Part shown: positions 8,632 through 17,276 of the stretch, one piece after another | Position numbering within the stretch: position 1 is the stretch's first letter | Layout: every line of letters starts with the position of its first letter | Assembly: GCF_030035605.1 (NCBI RefSeq) | Contig: NZ_CP106736.1 | Coordinates: 2,666,001-2,730,000 of the forward strand | Origin: Silvimonas soli | GTDB lineage: Bacteria; Pseudomonadota; Gammaproteobacteria; Burkholderiales; Chitinibacteraceae | Length of the DNA stretch: 64,000 nt | Reading direction: 5' to 3' | The notes under the pieces: model-generated | The model's input: only the letters and a program-made list of their open reading frames with translations | Database searches by the model: none | What the model was told of the DNA's origin: nothing | Program-made: the position numbers and the translations under genes

Positions 8632-9123
8632 TGCATACTCCTGGTAGCGGTACGACTAGCCCAATAGTCCCTGCAGTCCGCTCAAGCATACGCCTCGGCC
8701 CACTGTCTTTATGTTCGGTAGCAAACATACCGACAGGACACCTTCCCGTCGGCAGCCCTGTCAGTCGTATGTGGATGCTTGGCGTATTTAGGACCATGCC
8801 CAAAGAGAGCCTTGGTTGATCGCAATAACCGGGCAGACACTGGTTTCGATCTTGTTATGCCATGAAAGCTGCATTAGTACGCCGCCGCACAGACCCCCTG
8901 CAGCAGGACGTTTATCTTTGAGAAAGCATGAAGCGTATGAGCCTGAGATTGCGCAAGATGGGGAAGAAGGAATTGCATACCACAACCCGTCCGTTGGTCC
9001 CGCAAAACTACGCATTGCTCCGCTCCGGCGATGTGCGGCAACCGGCTAGGATTAATAATTAATCAGCCCGCAATCAAGTTGGCGCGCTATATCCGGCTGG
9101 AACTGGCGAGCAAAGGAAAATCC
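8632..9123. other. Gene-free stretch upstream of the Crp-family gene
   Basis: No convincing coding region in 492 bp. It contains GTGCGGCAAC at 9033, which resembles one half of the Crp-like dyads in this island, and the Shine-Dalgarno box of the next gene at 9113-9117. Confidence 0.5.
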
Positions 9124-9417
9124 GTGGGCACTTATCTCATCTGGTACAACGTCCCCGGACACAGCAAGTCATTCTCTTTCGATATTGGGGATGAGCTGTC
9201 CCAGGAAATGATTGATGCTCTGGTGTTTCAGGCCGTGGTGCATAACGAAACTTCCGGCGAGCTGTCTTTCCTTAATCACCAGCACTTGCCCGAGTCCAGG
9301 TTTCCGGGTTCTGAAATCATTGATTCGATTATGGCCAGCCTTTCCGTTCGACGCGTCGCCTACGAAATCGATGGCATCACCCATCGGATAGACACGAAAC
9401 ATTTGGCCTACGGCTAA
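9124..9417 (+). CDS. Small hypothetical protein (97 aa)
   Basis: A 97-residue acidic protein beginning MGTYLIWYNVPGHSKSFSFD and containing DELSQEMIDALVFQAVVHNE and a C-terminal beta-rich part (VRRVAYEIDGITHRIDTKHL). The GTG at 9124 is chosen because AAAGGA lies about 7 bp upstream; the frame is open further upstream but without a good ribosome site. There is no signal peptide. I do not recognise the family. It may belong to the stress island. Confidence 0.55.
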   Translation: MGTYLIWYNVPGHSKSFSFDIGDELSQEMIDALVFQAVVHNETSGELSFLNHQHLPESRFPGSEIIDSIMASLSVRRVAYEIDGITHRIDTKHLAYG

Positions 9418-10092
9418 AACCCCACCAGACGGACAGAGGCAAGGACGTTAGACGTATTGACCAGGATCATCGTGCGTGAGGCTTCGGAAATGCGCATCAT
9501 TTCGGGGCTGACCATGAGCAGTGTCTTCATATTTTTTTGCCAACTACCGAACGGTCCCCTTGCTCGTTCGCCGGGGCCGCCAGCGGGTCAGGCGGACTAC
9601 GACAGGTCCAGCCTTCTGTAACGCCTGAAAACCCCATTTATTTGCCCGGAGCAAAGGCCAAGCGAGCGCCAGCGCCCGGCCCAGATTCAGTACATACGCC
9701 TCCGCGAGGATTTGAAACCACGGTCGGTGCATGCGTAAAAAGAAGCGCACGGGGCCGTAAACCAGTGATGGAAAGATGGTCTGTCGCCGACTTAGCGGAC
9801 ATCGCAGTTAAGGACGCTGCTGATAGCCATACAGCAGGCCCGCTTTGGGGCGACAAACAGACGTTGTCGACCGTTGGGGAGACTGACCGCTTCGGCCGAC
9901 GACCAGTCGGTGTCACTTCGTGGCTGGCGGCACTTCGGCCAAAACGGACATTCCCGCAATAGGCTTGAACGGCTGCTTCCGTTCAGCAACTGCCACTCGG
10001 TGACCTCGGTACGAGGTCAAATGGATTGGGGGGCTAAGTCGCGCCGCAACTCACATTTGGGAAGACGTCGGGTCAGAAGCAGTTACCGCTCT
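9418..10092. other. Gene-free stretch, possible remnant sequence
   Basis: About 675 bp with open frames on both strands but no coding character or ribosome sites. It contains CCGCTTCGGCC, also present in the gene-free stretches near 39606 and 46769, so it may hold degenerate dispersed-repeat material. Confidence 0.4.
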
Positions 10093-10128
10093 TGTTCATT
10101 TTTTGCTATTTTTCATGAAAAATGAACA
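10093..10128. promoter_or_regulatory. Inverted-repeat operator of the AbiEi-type gene
   Basis: TGTTCATTTTT and AAAAATGAACA are perfect 11-bp inverted arms around a 14-bp spacer, ending 17 bp before the chosen start of the antitoxin gene. AbiEi antitoxins are known to repress their own promoter by binding inverted repeats, so this is a strong candidate operator. Confidence 0.55.
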
Positions 10129-10144
10129 CAAGGAAAAACTGAAC

Positions 10145-11248
10145 ATGGGCCTTGATTCTGACCTCGACTTCGAAGAACGGAATAAAGCCGTACTTAACGC
10201 CGCGCTGGATGCGGTACAGGACACGCCCAAGTTGCGAGTCAGCCATCGGAGAAACTTCCTAGAGTTGGTGCAACAAGACTCAAGATTCGACAATGAGATT
10301 GTATTTGAAGTTCGAGGCGAGGAAGTCACCTACTTGATCGAAGTAATCCCGACATTACACAAAGCCAAATTGAACTTGCTTCTGGACCGGTTTAGGTTCG
10401 TCCCCTTGAATTTCGGAAGGCGCCCGATGATCGTCACGGGCCGCATGTCCAACGAACATGCTGAATGGTGCCGCGAGAACGAGATTGCCTTCATCGATGC
10501 CGCGGGCAACATGTTCATTTCCACTGATCATTTCGAAACCTTCATCTGTGGGCTAAAGCTGGCCGCAGGGTTACAAAACCTTATTTCGCCATCAGCGAGT
10601 GGGGGAACTACCGCCTTTCTGAAGGCTACGTTCCCTTTGCTTTGTGATCGCGAACTGATCAATGCACCATACCGTGAAATCGCTCGTTTAACCGGCATCT
10701 CGGTTGGCACTGTCAAAAACGTATTTGACGTACTCAAAAGCAGAAACATGATTGGGGAGCGGTACAACGGGAGAGTTTGGATCGAGCCAGCGCGTCTATT
10801 TGAAGAGTGGGTAGTCGGTTACGCAGCGAAGCTTCGTCCGAAGATGAAGCCGAAGCGTTACACGACCGATTCTGATGCCCTCTGGAGGGTTGAGCCAAAT
10901 TTGCCTGAGGGAATGATGTGGGGTGGCGAGGCCGCGGCAGAACGAATAGCACCTGTGTTGCTTGCCGGGATTGGTGCCCTCTGTTTCGATCCCGACTACG
11001 CCAAAGACTCGATGCGCAGGTTTATGCACGAGCACAGATTTCGATCTGATCCTGACGGTAATGTCGAAGTACTCGAGAGCTTTTGGCCGCACCAGGAACA
11101 TTTCACTTCATCGTTCAGCCGCCAGCAAGGAACCACGCCTCACGTGGTGACGTATGCAGAGTTGATGGCAAGCTCATCCTCACGCAACCGTGAAGCCGCC
11201 CAGTACATCTTGGAGAACTACATTGACCGCACTTTCCATTCGCGCTGA
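10145..11248 (+). CDS. AbiEi-family antitoxin-like transcriptional regulator
   Basis: A 367-residue protein of the type IV toxin-antitoxin AbiEi group. It has an N-terminal restriction-endonuclease-like region (about 20-140, EVRGEEVTYLIEVIP, then AEWCRENEIAFIDAAGNMFI), a central winged helix-turn-helix (about 165-220, YREIARLTGISVGTVKNVFDVL) and a C-terminal antitoxin region containing MMWGGEAAAERI and DGNVEVLESFW. In known abiE systems AbiEi represses its own promoter and counters the AbiEii nucleotidyltransferase. The ATG at 10145 has AAGGA upstream; an ATG at 10115 is possible but would sit inside the inverted repeat. The stop overlaps a truncated AbiEii-like frame, so the antitoxin has outlived its toxin. 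The gene itself looks intact. Confidence 0.8.
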   Translation: MGLDSDLDFEERNKAVLNAALDAVQDTPKLRVSHRRNFLELVQQDSRFDNEIVFEVRGEEVTYLIEVIPTLHKAKLNLLLDRFRFVPLNFGRRPMIVTGRMSNEHAEWCRENEIAFIDAAGNMFISTDHFETFICGLKLAAGLQNLISPSASGGTTAFLKATFPLLCDRELINAPYREIARLTGISVGTVKNVFDVLKSRNMIGERYNGRVWIEPARLFEEWVVGYAAKLRPKMKPKRYTTDSDALWRVEPNLPEGMMWGGEAAAERIAPVLLAGIGALCFDPDYAKDSMRRFMHEHRFRSDPDGNVEVLESFWPHQEHFTSSFSRQQGTTPHVVTYAELMASSSSRNREAAQYILENYIDRTFHSR

Positions 11249-11376
11249 TCGACCACTCACAGGCGAGAGCATTCGAGTTTTGAGAGTGCTTCAGCACGAG
11301 CTGCAAAACATCCATGTCGACTGCTTCCTGATTGGAGCAATGGCTCGAGAAATCTTGTTGCACCACGTTTACCGTC
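11223..11376 (+). pseudogene. AbiEii-type nucleotidyltransferase toxin, N-terminal fragment
   Basis: The frame starts at a TTG at 11223, overlapping the antitoxin gene by 26 bp as in coupled toxin-antitoxin pairs. It reads LTALSIRADRPLTGESIRVL, then VDCFLIGAMAREILLHHVY. The FLIGAMAREILLHHVY segment is the beginning of the AbiEii/COG4849-type nucleotidyltransferase domain. The expected continuation with the catalytic aspartates (RATRDIDF-like) is missing: after about 50 residues homology stops, and the opposite strand reads as a trypsin-like protease fragment. The toxin is therefore broken, with a junction at about 11365-11395. Confidence 0.6.
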
Positions 11377-11379
11377 ACG

Positions 11380-11577
11380 CTCAGGTTCCCCGCTTGATAC
11401 GCAGGCACAAAGACGATGTCTGATGCGGCTTCTTTTTTGTACAGGACGCAGTGAGCGGCCGTCATGATGCCATTTTTGCTGACAACAAAAGCCGATCCGC
11501 AGCGGTCGACTCCACCCATTACGAAGAACAGCTTGCGGCGCAACATCGTCCCAGTCTGTTACAACTTGAGTCGGCAC
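11380..11577 (-). pseudogene. Trypsin-like serine protease, N-terminal remnant
   Basis: On the minus strand, CGSAFVVSKNGIMTAAHCV (about 11505-11449) is the chymotrypsin-family segment around the catalytic histidine, with GSAFVVS and TAAHC as the recognisable parts. Upstream, VPTQVVTDWDDVAPQAV reads in another frame, suggesting a frameshift near 11515. Downstream the frame runs into the truncated AbiEii fragment and lacks the catalytic Asp and GDSGGP regions. It is a fragment of a secreted or periplasmic S1 peptidase whose origin is unclear. Confidence 0.5.
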
Positions 11578-11589
11578 CCAGTTACGGGT

Positions 11590-11604
11590 ATTGGCTATTG
11601 CGGT
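11590..11604 (+). repeat. Dispersed intergenic repeat, copy 1
   Basis: ATTGGCTATTGCGGT is identical to 39535-39549, and similarity continues for about 40 bp around it (for example a following CCG and T-run). Both copies lie in gene-free DNA beside gene remnants or intergenic regions. Confidence 0.4.
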
Positions 11605-12097
11605 ATAACTAGGCCGCTTTTTATGTGATGACAGGCGTTGTTGACCGGCATCGCGACTGACCGGTTCGGCCGATTTGGAGATGCTCAGATAGTTAAGGCG
11701 GCTTCTCCCAATTTCGCTTTAGCAGCGCCCTATGAATAAGGAGCGGGAGAAAAACATATGCAAAACAGTGGATTGGATAAATACAGTTTTAAATGACCGA
11801 AGTACGGAAAACTTCAGGAGTGAGTGACGCATAACATGCAAAGCCAGAAACTGAAGTTTGGCAACTCATTGATTTTAAAGGGGGGATAATTCAGAATTGA
11901 ATGACCGACGACAGTTGTAATCGTGACTGACGAAACTCAGGAGGTTGAACGTGCTGTCCGGACTAATGCGTGTTGAGACGCCAAAAGCAGCCGGAACGCC
12001 TACTGTCCGGCAACAGGTTGGCCAAGTAATTGCGGGCCTTTGCCCCTTTATAGGATTTATTGCCCGGCAGGAACGGCAGCAGTTATGTTGTAGTCGT
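11605..12097. other. Gene-free stretch with no recognisable gene
   Basis: About 490 bp between the protease remnant and the transposase remnant. It is AT-richer than its surroundings, with short frames that lack ribosome sites and homology I can recognise. It is probably decayed accessory DNA. Confidence 0.4.
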
Positions 12098-12382
12098 TGG
12101 GCGCATCAGCGTGGTGTGCAGCTACGCCAAATACAGCCGGGCAAGCCGAACCAGAACGCGTACGTCGAATCATTCAATGGCCGGTTTCGTGATGAAGGTC
12201 TGAATGAACATTGGTTTACCAGTCTGGCGCATGCCCGGGTGCTGATTGAAACCTGGCGGCGGGAATACAACGAGGAAAGACCCAAGAAATCGCCGGGCGA
12301 CCTGACGCCGTCCGCGCATGCCAGGCAACTGGCGGCAAAGTCGGTTAAATTAACCCCGGACTCTGAAGCTGTGTACTGCTGA
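12098..12382 (+). pseudogene. IS3-family transposase (OrfB) C-terminal remnant
   Basis: The frame reads [20 protein letters not shown], then [20 protein letters not shown] and [12 protein letters not shown], the conserved end of the IS3-type integrase core. The glutamate of the DDE triad lies in [12 protein letters not shown]. The first two catalytic aspartates, OrfA and the terminal inverted repeats are absent. The stop at 12382 is natural. Only about 95 residues of the roughly 280-residue protein remain, so it is non-functional and marks an old insertion at the edge of the accessory patch. Confidence 0.75.
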
Positions 12383-12484
12383 AACCGGGCTGACGTCGGG
12401 CAAACCCCTCCCAATCAATCCAGTCAGGAAGAGGTTTGCGCCTGAAGTTTAAACCGAGCGTTCCGGTTAAGGCCTGGAACCAGA

Positions 12485-14887
12485 TCAGAACTGGTAGCCT
12501 GCGCCCACAGAGGCACCCGAGTTACCACGTGAGGAAGTATTACCAGTCGCCTTGATCACCCACTTGCCGTTGTCGGTAATGGTCGACAAGCCCACGGACA
12601 GCGCGCTCTCACCCTTCCAGGTGGCCCCGCCCAAGGCCATCATACTGGCGCCCGGGCGATATGCCTGCGGCAGACCCGCAGTGGCCATGGCTGCAGCAAC
12701 ACCGGCACTCATCTTGTGATCCAGGTTCACGATATCGCCCTGGATGCTCTTGATGTCGTTGCTCAGGGTAGTGACGTTGTTGTTCGTTGCGTTCAGTTGC
12801 GAACCATTCACCGCGTCAGTCGACGTTGCGCTGACTTCACCTGGGGCCACGTTGATGATCGTGCGCTCGTTACCGGCAGTACCCACAGACACCACATTGC
12901 TGCGGCCACCGTCGTTGGAGCCGCTACCCAGCGCCACAGAGTTATCCCCTGAACTCACTGCGTTGTTGCCAATTGCAGTGCTCTTATTGCCAGTTGCCTT
13001 GGCTTTGTTGCCCATGGCCGCGCTGTCAGAGCCCGTAGCTTGCGCGTTGTTACCCACGGCATTGGCGTTGTCACCTGACGCAATCGCGTTGTTACCCACG
13101 GCATTGGCGTTGTCACCTGACGCAATCGCGTTGGAACCACCTGCTACCGACTGCGCACCGGTCGCTTGCGCAGCCAATGTGTTGTAGTCATTGCTGACCT
13201 GGAACATGTTGTTGCCACCCACATCCGAACTTGGATTGGTGCCGTAGGAGATGTTCTGCAATGCCGCGTTCAATTGGGCTACGTTTACCGCGTCCGTCCC
13301 CGAGCTACCTGCGGCCACGTTAGTAATCTGGCGTTCCGCCCCCGCCGAGCCGACCGACACCTCGCCCACCGCATTCTGATTGGCAAGATTGCCAGTGCCA
13401 TCGGTGTAACCTGTCGTTGCCCCACGGCTAGCGCTCGAGCCCGCCCCCAGCGCAACGCTGTTGTCGGCAGAGGTCACAGCCCCCACACCGATGGCTACGG
13501 CATCCTGACCAATCGCCACGCTATCGGCACCCGTCGAATTGGCATGAAAATACCTGGAACTAACGCCGTTGGTGATGTTATTGACCGTATTGGCCAGGTT
13601 GGTCACGTTATTGTTGGTTTCGGTCAGTTGCGAGAAGTTGACTGCATCGCTGGGGGCCGAACCGTTTGCTACATTGGTGATCCTGGTGCCGCCGGTCTTG
13701 GTTACCGAGTTGTAGGTATCGCCACTCAAAGTGATGCTGTTGAAGTTAACAGTGCCATCTTCATTGGTGTCGTACTTCACCGAGCCCTGACCAAGGTTAT
13801 CGATATTGGAGTTGATGCTTTCAACCGCCTGGTTGGTAGCAAACAACTGCGAACCGTTCACGGCATCGGTACTGTCCGGGTTCAGACGGCCAGCCGCCAC
13901 GTTGGTAATGGTGCGTTCGTTGCCAACGGTTCCCACGCTGACGGTGCTGGTGGGCGACGTACCGGCAAATGAGTAGTTATGCCCGCGCAGAGTCACGCCG
14001 GTCGTCGCGACCGTTGTATCCGTCACGGAGCCGGCACCCAGCGCCACATCATTGGGATTGTACGCCAGGCTAAATGAACCCAGAGCGGCTGCGTTGTCTG
14101 CGAAGAAGGCTACAGTCGCCCCGGCACCGACACTTACGGCGCTATCAGCGTAAGCGCCACTGTCTCGACCGATGCTGGTCGCGCCAGCGAATGCGTTAGC
14201 GCGAGCCCCCACGGCGGTGGCGTTTGCGTCGTTCGCACGCGCCCAAACCCCAACCGCAGTCGATTCATCACCCGTCGCGTAGGTATTCGAACCAATAGCA
14301 ACACTGGACATACCAGACCATGTTTCTTGCCCAATACTAATGCCACCTCCCGCAGAATGTGCGTATTGACCAATCGCGATAGCGTCACTGTCTGAGGCAA
14401 TGGAATTGCGACCTAACGCAATGCTATTTGCGCCGGATGCAGTCGCGTTTGTTCCCATTGCAATACTGTCGGAAGCCCCGGCCTGGGCACCCATACCTGC
14501 CGCCAAGGCGTTTTCTGCGCTGGCGTTCGCCTGAGCCCCAATCGCAGTTGAACCCACAGCAGTGGCTTGTGCGAGATCGCCGAGCGCTGTGGACATGCCA
14601 TCTTCGTCCGTCGTGGTTTGCGCACCTGTGCCTATTGCAGTATTGGATTCAATGCCATTATCAGTCGCAGCAGTCTGCAGATAAGCAGTCCCGCCATTGC
14701 GCACGATGCCTGGATCGACAATCCAGGCTTCTGCCTCACCTGCCGAGATTGCGCCCATACCGGCCATCAAAAGCAAGGCCAGCATTTTTCTTGGGTTTGT
14801 ACTCTTCCCACGATCACGGGCAATTTCTGCGGCAGCAGTCCAGGTTTGTGTCATTTCGTTCCAGACTAACCGGTAAATTTTATTCAT
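12485..14887 (-). CDS. YadA-like trimeric autotransporter adhesin
   Basis: An 800-residue type Vc autotransporter. Residues 1-25 (MNKIYRLVWNEMTQTWTAAA) are an ESPR extended signal peptide typical of large autotransporters, and cleavage is likely near ISAGEAEA (about residue 53). The head (about 75-310, 470-510 and 575-670) is built of YadA repeats of the form AIGxxAxAxG. DAVNGSQL-type neck motifs recur near residues 345, 405, 530 and 695, and the last 77 residues (from HKMSAGVAAAMATAGLPQAY to GAGYQF) are the YadA membrane anchor ending in Phe. It is predicted to form a surface-exposed trimeric adhesin. It stands alone, with a long AT-rich upstream region. A perfect 42-bp tandem repeat lies inside the head. 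Confidence 0.95.
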   Translation of the reverse strand: MNKIYRLVWNEMTQTWTAAAEIARDRGKSTNPRKMLALLLMAGMGAISAGEAEAWIVDPGIVRNGGTAYLQTAATDNGIESNTAIGTGAQTTTDEDGMSTALGDLAQATAVGSTAIGAQANASAENALAAGMGAQAGASDSIAMGTNATASGANSIALGRNSIASDSDAIAIGQYAHSAGGGISIGQETWSGMSSVAIGSNTYATGDESTAVGVWARANDANATAVGARANAFAGATSIGRDSGAYADSAVSVGAGATVAFFADNAAALGSFSLAYNPNDVALGAGSVTDTTVATTGVTLRGHNYSFAGTSPTSTVSVGTVGNERTITNVAAGRLNPDSTDAVNGSQLFATNQAVESINSNIDNLGQGSVKYDTNEDGTVNFNSITLSGDTYNSVTKTGGTRITNVANGSAPSDAVNFSQLTETNNNVTNLANTVNNITNGVSSRYFHANSTGADSVAIGQDAVAIGVGAVTSADNSVALGAGSSASRGATTGYTDGTGNLANQNAVGEVSVGSAGAERQITNVAAGSSGTDAVNVAQLNAALQNISYGTNPSSDVGGNNMFQVSNDYNTLAAQATGAQSVAGGSNAIASGDNANAVGNNAIASGDNANAVGNNAQATGSDSAAMGNKAKATGNKSTAIGNNAVSSGDNSVALGSGSNDGGRSNVVSVGTAGNERTIINVAPGEVSATSTDAVNGSQLNATNNNVTTLSNDIKSIQGDIVNLDHKMSAGVAAAMATAGLPQAYRPGASMMALGGATWKGESALSVGLSTITDNGKWVIKATGNTSSRGNSGASVGAGYQF
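13043..13132 (-). repeat. 42-bp tandem repeat in the adhesin head
   Basis: Two identical 42-bp units (13043-13084 and 13085-13126) plus 6 bp of a third encode repeated GNNAIASGDNANAV units. Identity at the nucleotide level points to recent duplication, and in-frame change of copy number would lengthen or shorten the head. Confidence 0.9.
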
Positions 14888-15657
14888 GATGCGTGTCCAT
14901 GTTAATTAATAAAAAAGAGAAATTTTTATTGGGAATTACGATCAAGTTTTAAATTAATTGAGCATTTAATGTAATAGCGCTTTGCAATTTGAGGTTTATT
15001 GTATTTGTCAAAACGAGGGGTGAGTATCGCTCTGGAATTAATGCGGAATGAGGCATTACTCACTTGTTCGTAAGTAAATACTTAAGGATTGATATGGGTA
15101 GTCAAGGTGGGGGACGAAAACACCCCTAACTGAAATTTCAGGCAAAGTACTAAAGAAGAAGGCACGCCGTTGCCAGTTGATAGGCCCGATATTTGCCGGG
15201 GACATGGCATCAAATAGTCGAACGACGGCCTGGGTGATTTTTATTGCTGCAAGTTGAGCGCAAGTCCGTCCGCTCGTACGTCGGGCCAATCATCGACCCG
15301 CTACACAACATGCTGGGCGGCCTCCCGGCCAAACCGGAAAATGTCCGCTATCGAAGTTGCCCAGTCCCTGTCCGTCACGTTTGCGCCTGAGACGATCAAG
15401 CCAAAGCGAACCTGGTCAGAATCAGCAAACGCACGCCGCTTCTTGTTTTACTCAGACTTGCTCAGATTCGTCTTTGAAATCATGAATACAATCCGGGAAA
15501 AGTAAAAGAATGACTCCGTAATTACATCGCAAGGCCCCATTCTTGCTCAGAAAAGTAGGGGTCGACTGCAGGAAAATCAGTCGTCCGCACAAAAAAACGT
15601 ACGTCACCCCACTGACTCAGGAAACTCGCGTGCGTTGGCACGGGGAGAGGAAATCTC
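14888..15657. other. Gene-free stretch between adhesin and chemoreceptor
   Basis: 770 bp. The first 150 bp are AT-rich and probably hold the adhesin promoter on the minus strand. The TGCTCAG tandem motif lies at 15446-15465, and the ribosome site of the chemoreceptor (GAGAGGAAA) just before 15658. No gene seen. Confidence 0.6.
15446..15465 (+). promoter_or_regulatory. TGCTCAG tandem motif, copy A
   Basis: TACTCAGACTTGCTCAG is two TGCTCAG-like heptamers with a 10-bp period preceded by TTTT, about 190 bp upstream of the chemoreceptor and in its orientation. The same motif occurs upstream of the 22812, 60874 and (partly) 58957 genes. Confidence 0.45.
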
Positions 15658-16980
15658 ATGTTTAACCGGCAACTCAAAGCGCAGTTGAAAGAGCAAAGTC
15701 AGCACATTATTCAGCAAGACGCCATTGTGGCGACGCTGGATCGCTCCATGGCAGTGATTGAATTCAATGTCGATGGAACCGTCATCAGCGCCAATGACAA
15801 TTTTCTGAAAACCACCGGCTATTCGCTCGCGCAACTGCAGGGCCAACCCCACCGCATTTTGTGTGAAGACGCCTATGCGCGTTCATCCGAATACGTCAAT
15901 TTTTGGCGGCGGCTTGGCCAGGGTGAATTTTCATCCGGCCGCTTCCCGCGTGTGGCTCGCGATGGCCATATTATCTGGCTGGAAGCCACCTACAACCCGG
16001 TGTTCAATGAACACCGCCAGGTCACCAAAATAATCAAGTTCGCCCAGGACATTAGCGCGCAGATCAACCTGGAACAAATGCAGCGCAATATGCTGACTGC
16101 ACTTGATCGCTCGATGGCCACCATTGAGTTCGGCCTGGATGGCGTGATCCTGGCCGCCAATGAGAACTTCCTTAAAGCCACAGGGTACCGGCTCGACGAA
16201 ATCAAGGGCCAGCACCATCGGATATTCTGTGAGCCGGAATATCGCGGTAGCGTGGAGTACGCCGAATTCTGGCGCACCCTCAATCAAGGGCAATTCAAGT
16301 CCGGCCAATTCAAACGCGTAGCACGCGATGGCTCGGCAATCTGGATGGAAGCCACCTACAACCCGATCTTTGATGCCAATAACAAACCCTGCAAAGTCAT
16401 CAAATTTGCCAATAACATTACCGAACGCATGCTGCACCAGGAAGCTGACGCACAAAACGCCCGCAAGGCATACGCAATCTCGGAAGAAACCGATGCCGTT
16501 GCCGAGCAGGGCAAGCAGGTGATCCAGAACGCGGCGCAGGAAATGCACAGTATCGCCGGCAACGTGCAAAATGCCTCGCGCATGATTGAAGATCTTGGCG
16601 AAAAATCTTTGCTGATCAGCAAAATTGTCAACACAATCAAGGAAATTGCTGATCAGACCAACCTGCTGGCACTGAACGCCGCCATTGAGGCTGCACGAGC
16701 GGGAGAGCAAGGACGCGGGTTTGCTGTGGTGGCCGACGAGGTACGCAAGCTGGCCGAGCGCACTGGACTATCGACCACCGAGATTTCAGGTATGACCAGC
16801 AAGATCCAGGAAGGCACGCGCATTGCAATCGAAAGCATGGAAGTGTGTGTCGACCAGGCCCGGGATGGCGTGACACTAGCCAATCAGGCTGGCGATGTGA
16901 TCATCAAAATCAGCGAAAGCTCCAAACAGGTAGTCCATGTCATCGGGGCATTTTCTGCGGTCAAGTCAGCCGCGCTTTAG
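15658..16980 (+). CDS. Soluble PAS-PAS methyl-accepting chemotaxis protein (BdlA-like)
   Basis: A 440-residue cytoplasmic receptor without membrane segments. Two tandem PAS domains (about 24-140 and 146-262) are near duplicates, each opening with LDRSMA[VT]IEF and closing with an IKFAxxI segment. An MCP signalling domain follows (about 290-440) with the hairpin tip [20 protein letters not shown] and [18 protein letters not shown], which contacts CheA/CheW. The order matches Pseudomonas BdlA, the biofilm-dispersion receptor. The C-terminal arm is short: after [16 protein letters not shown] it stops, where relatives continue about 40 residues (EQSxAS...IA). It may be truncated. GAGAGGAAA precedes the ATG. 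Confidence 0.9.
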   Translation: MFNRQLKAQLKEQSQHIIQQDAIVATLDRSMAVIEFNVDGTVISANDNFLKTTGYSLAQLQGQPHRILCEDAYARSSEYVNFWRRLGQGEFSSGRFPRVARDGHIIWLEATYNPVFNEHRQVTKIIKFAQDISAQINLEQMQRNMLTALDRSMATIEFGLDGVILAANENFLKATGYRLDEIKGQHHRIFCEPEYRGSVEYAEFWRTLNQGQFKSGQFKRVARDGSAIWMEATYNPIFDANNKPCKVIKFANNITERMLHQEADAQNARKAYAISEETDAVAEQGKQVIQNAAQEMHSIAGNVQNASRMIEDLGEKSLLISKIVNTIKEIADQTNLLALNAAIEAARAGEQGRGFAVVADEVRKLAERTGLSTTEISGMTSKIQEGTRIAIESMEVCVDQARDGVTLANQAGDVIIKISESSKQVVHVIGAFSAVKSAAL

Positions 16981-17276
16981 CCCAGGCCCGCGCAGACGCA
17001 TTGTTAGCCGCGGGCAGATATGGCTCAGCGGAACTTCTTGGTCGCAACCGTGTTTGTGCAGCTGCCTTGTGTTTTAAGATTCAGATCTGTTCAATTTTTT
17101 CCAAAGCTGCGGCGATTCCCGAAAACCTCGTCATGCAATAACAAAAAAGATTGCGCCCTTTCTTGCCGCCTGCAGACATACCCGGTGGTCAAGCGGCATT
17201 CGCCGGCAGCCTTCGTCTATTCGCCTGTCACTGACCGGTGCGCTCATTGCCCGGTCCATATTCTCAAGATGGTTTT
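16981..17276. other. Spacer before the hybrid kinase
   Basis: About 296 bp with no gene. It contains a degenerate TTCAGATCTGTTCAA at 17080-17094 that resembles the TGCTCAG tandem motif. No conserved continuation of the chemoreceptor was found in any frame. Confidence 0.4.

Noticed and set aside
9537..9962. Open frame of 141 codons on the plus strand
   Set aside because: No ribosome site and atypical composition (Pro, Arg and Ser rich). Overlapping frames on the other strand are equally long, and no family is recognisable.
11945..12097. Upstream part of the frame that contains the IS3 remnant
   Set aside because: Continuous with the transposase tail but without transposase motifs, so not counted as part of the element.
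13043..13132. Possible CRISPR-like array
   Set aside because: The repeats are directly contiguous, without spacers, and encode an in-frame adhesin repeat.
13166..13972. 268-codon frame opposite the YadA-like adhesin
   Set aside because: Antisense shadow of the repetitive adhesin gene; repeats keep other frames open.
15931..16710. 259-codon frame opposite the PAS-PAS chemoreceptor
   Set aside because: Antisense shadow; the plus strand has clear domains and a ribosome site.
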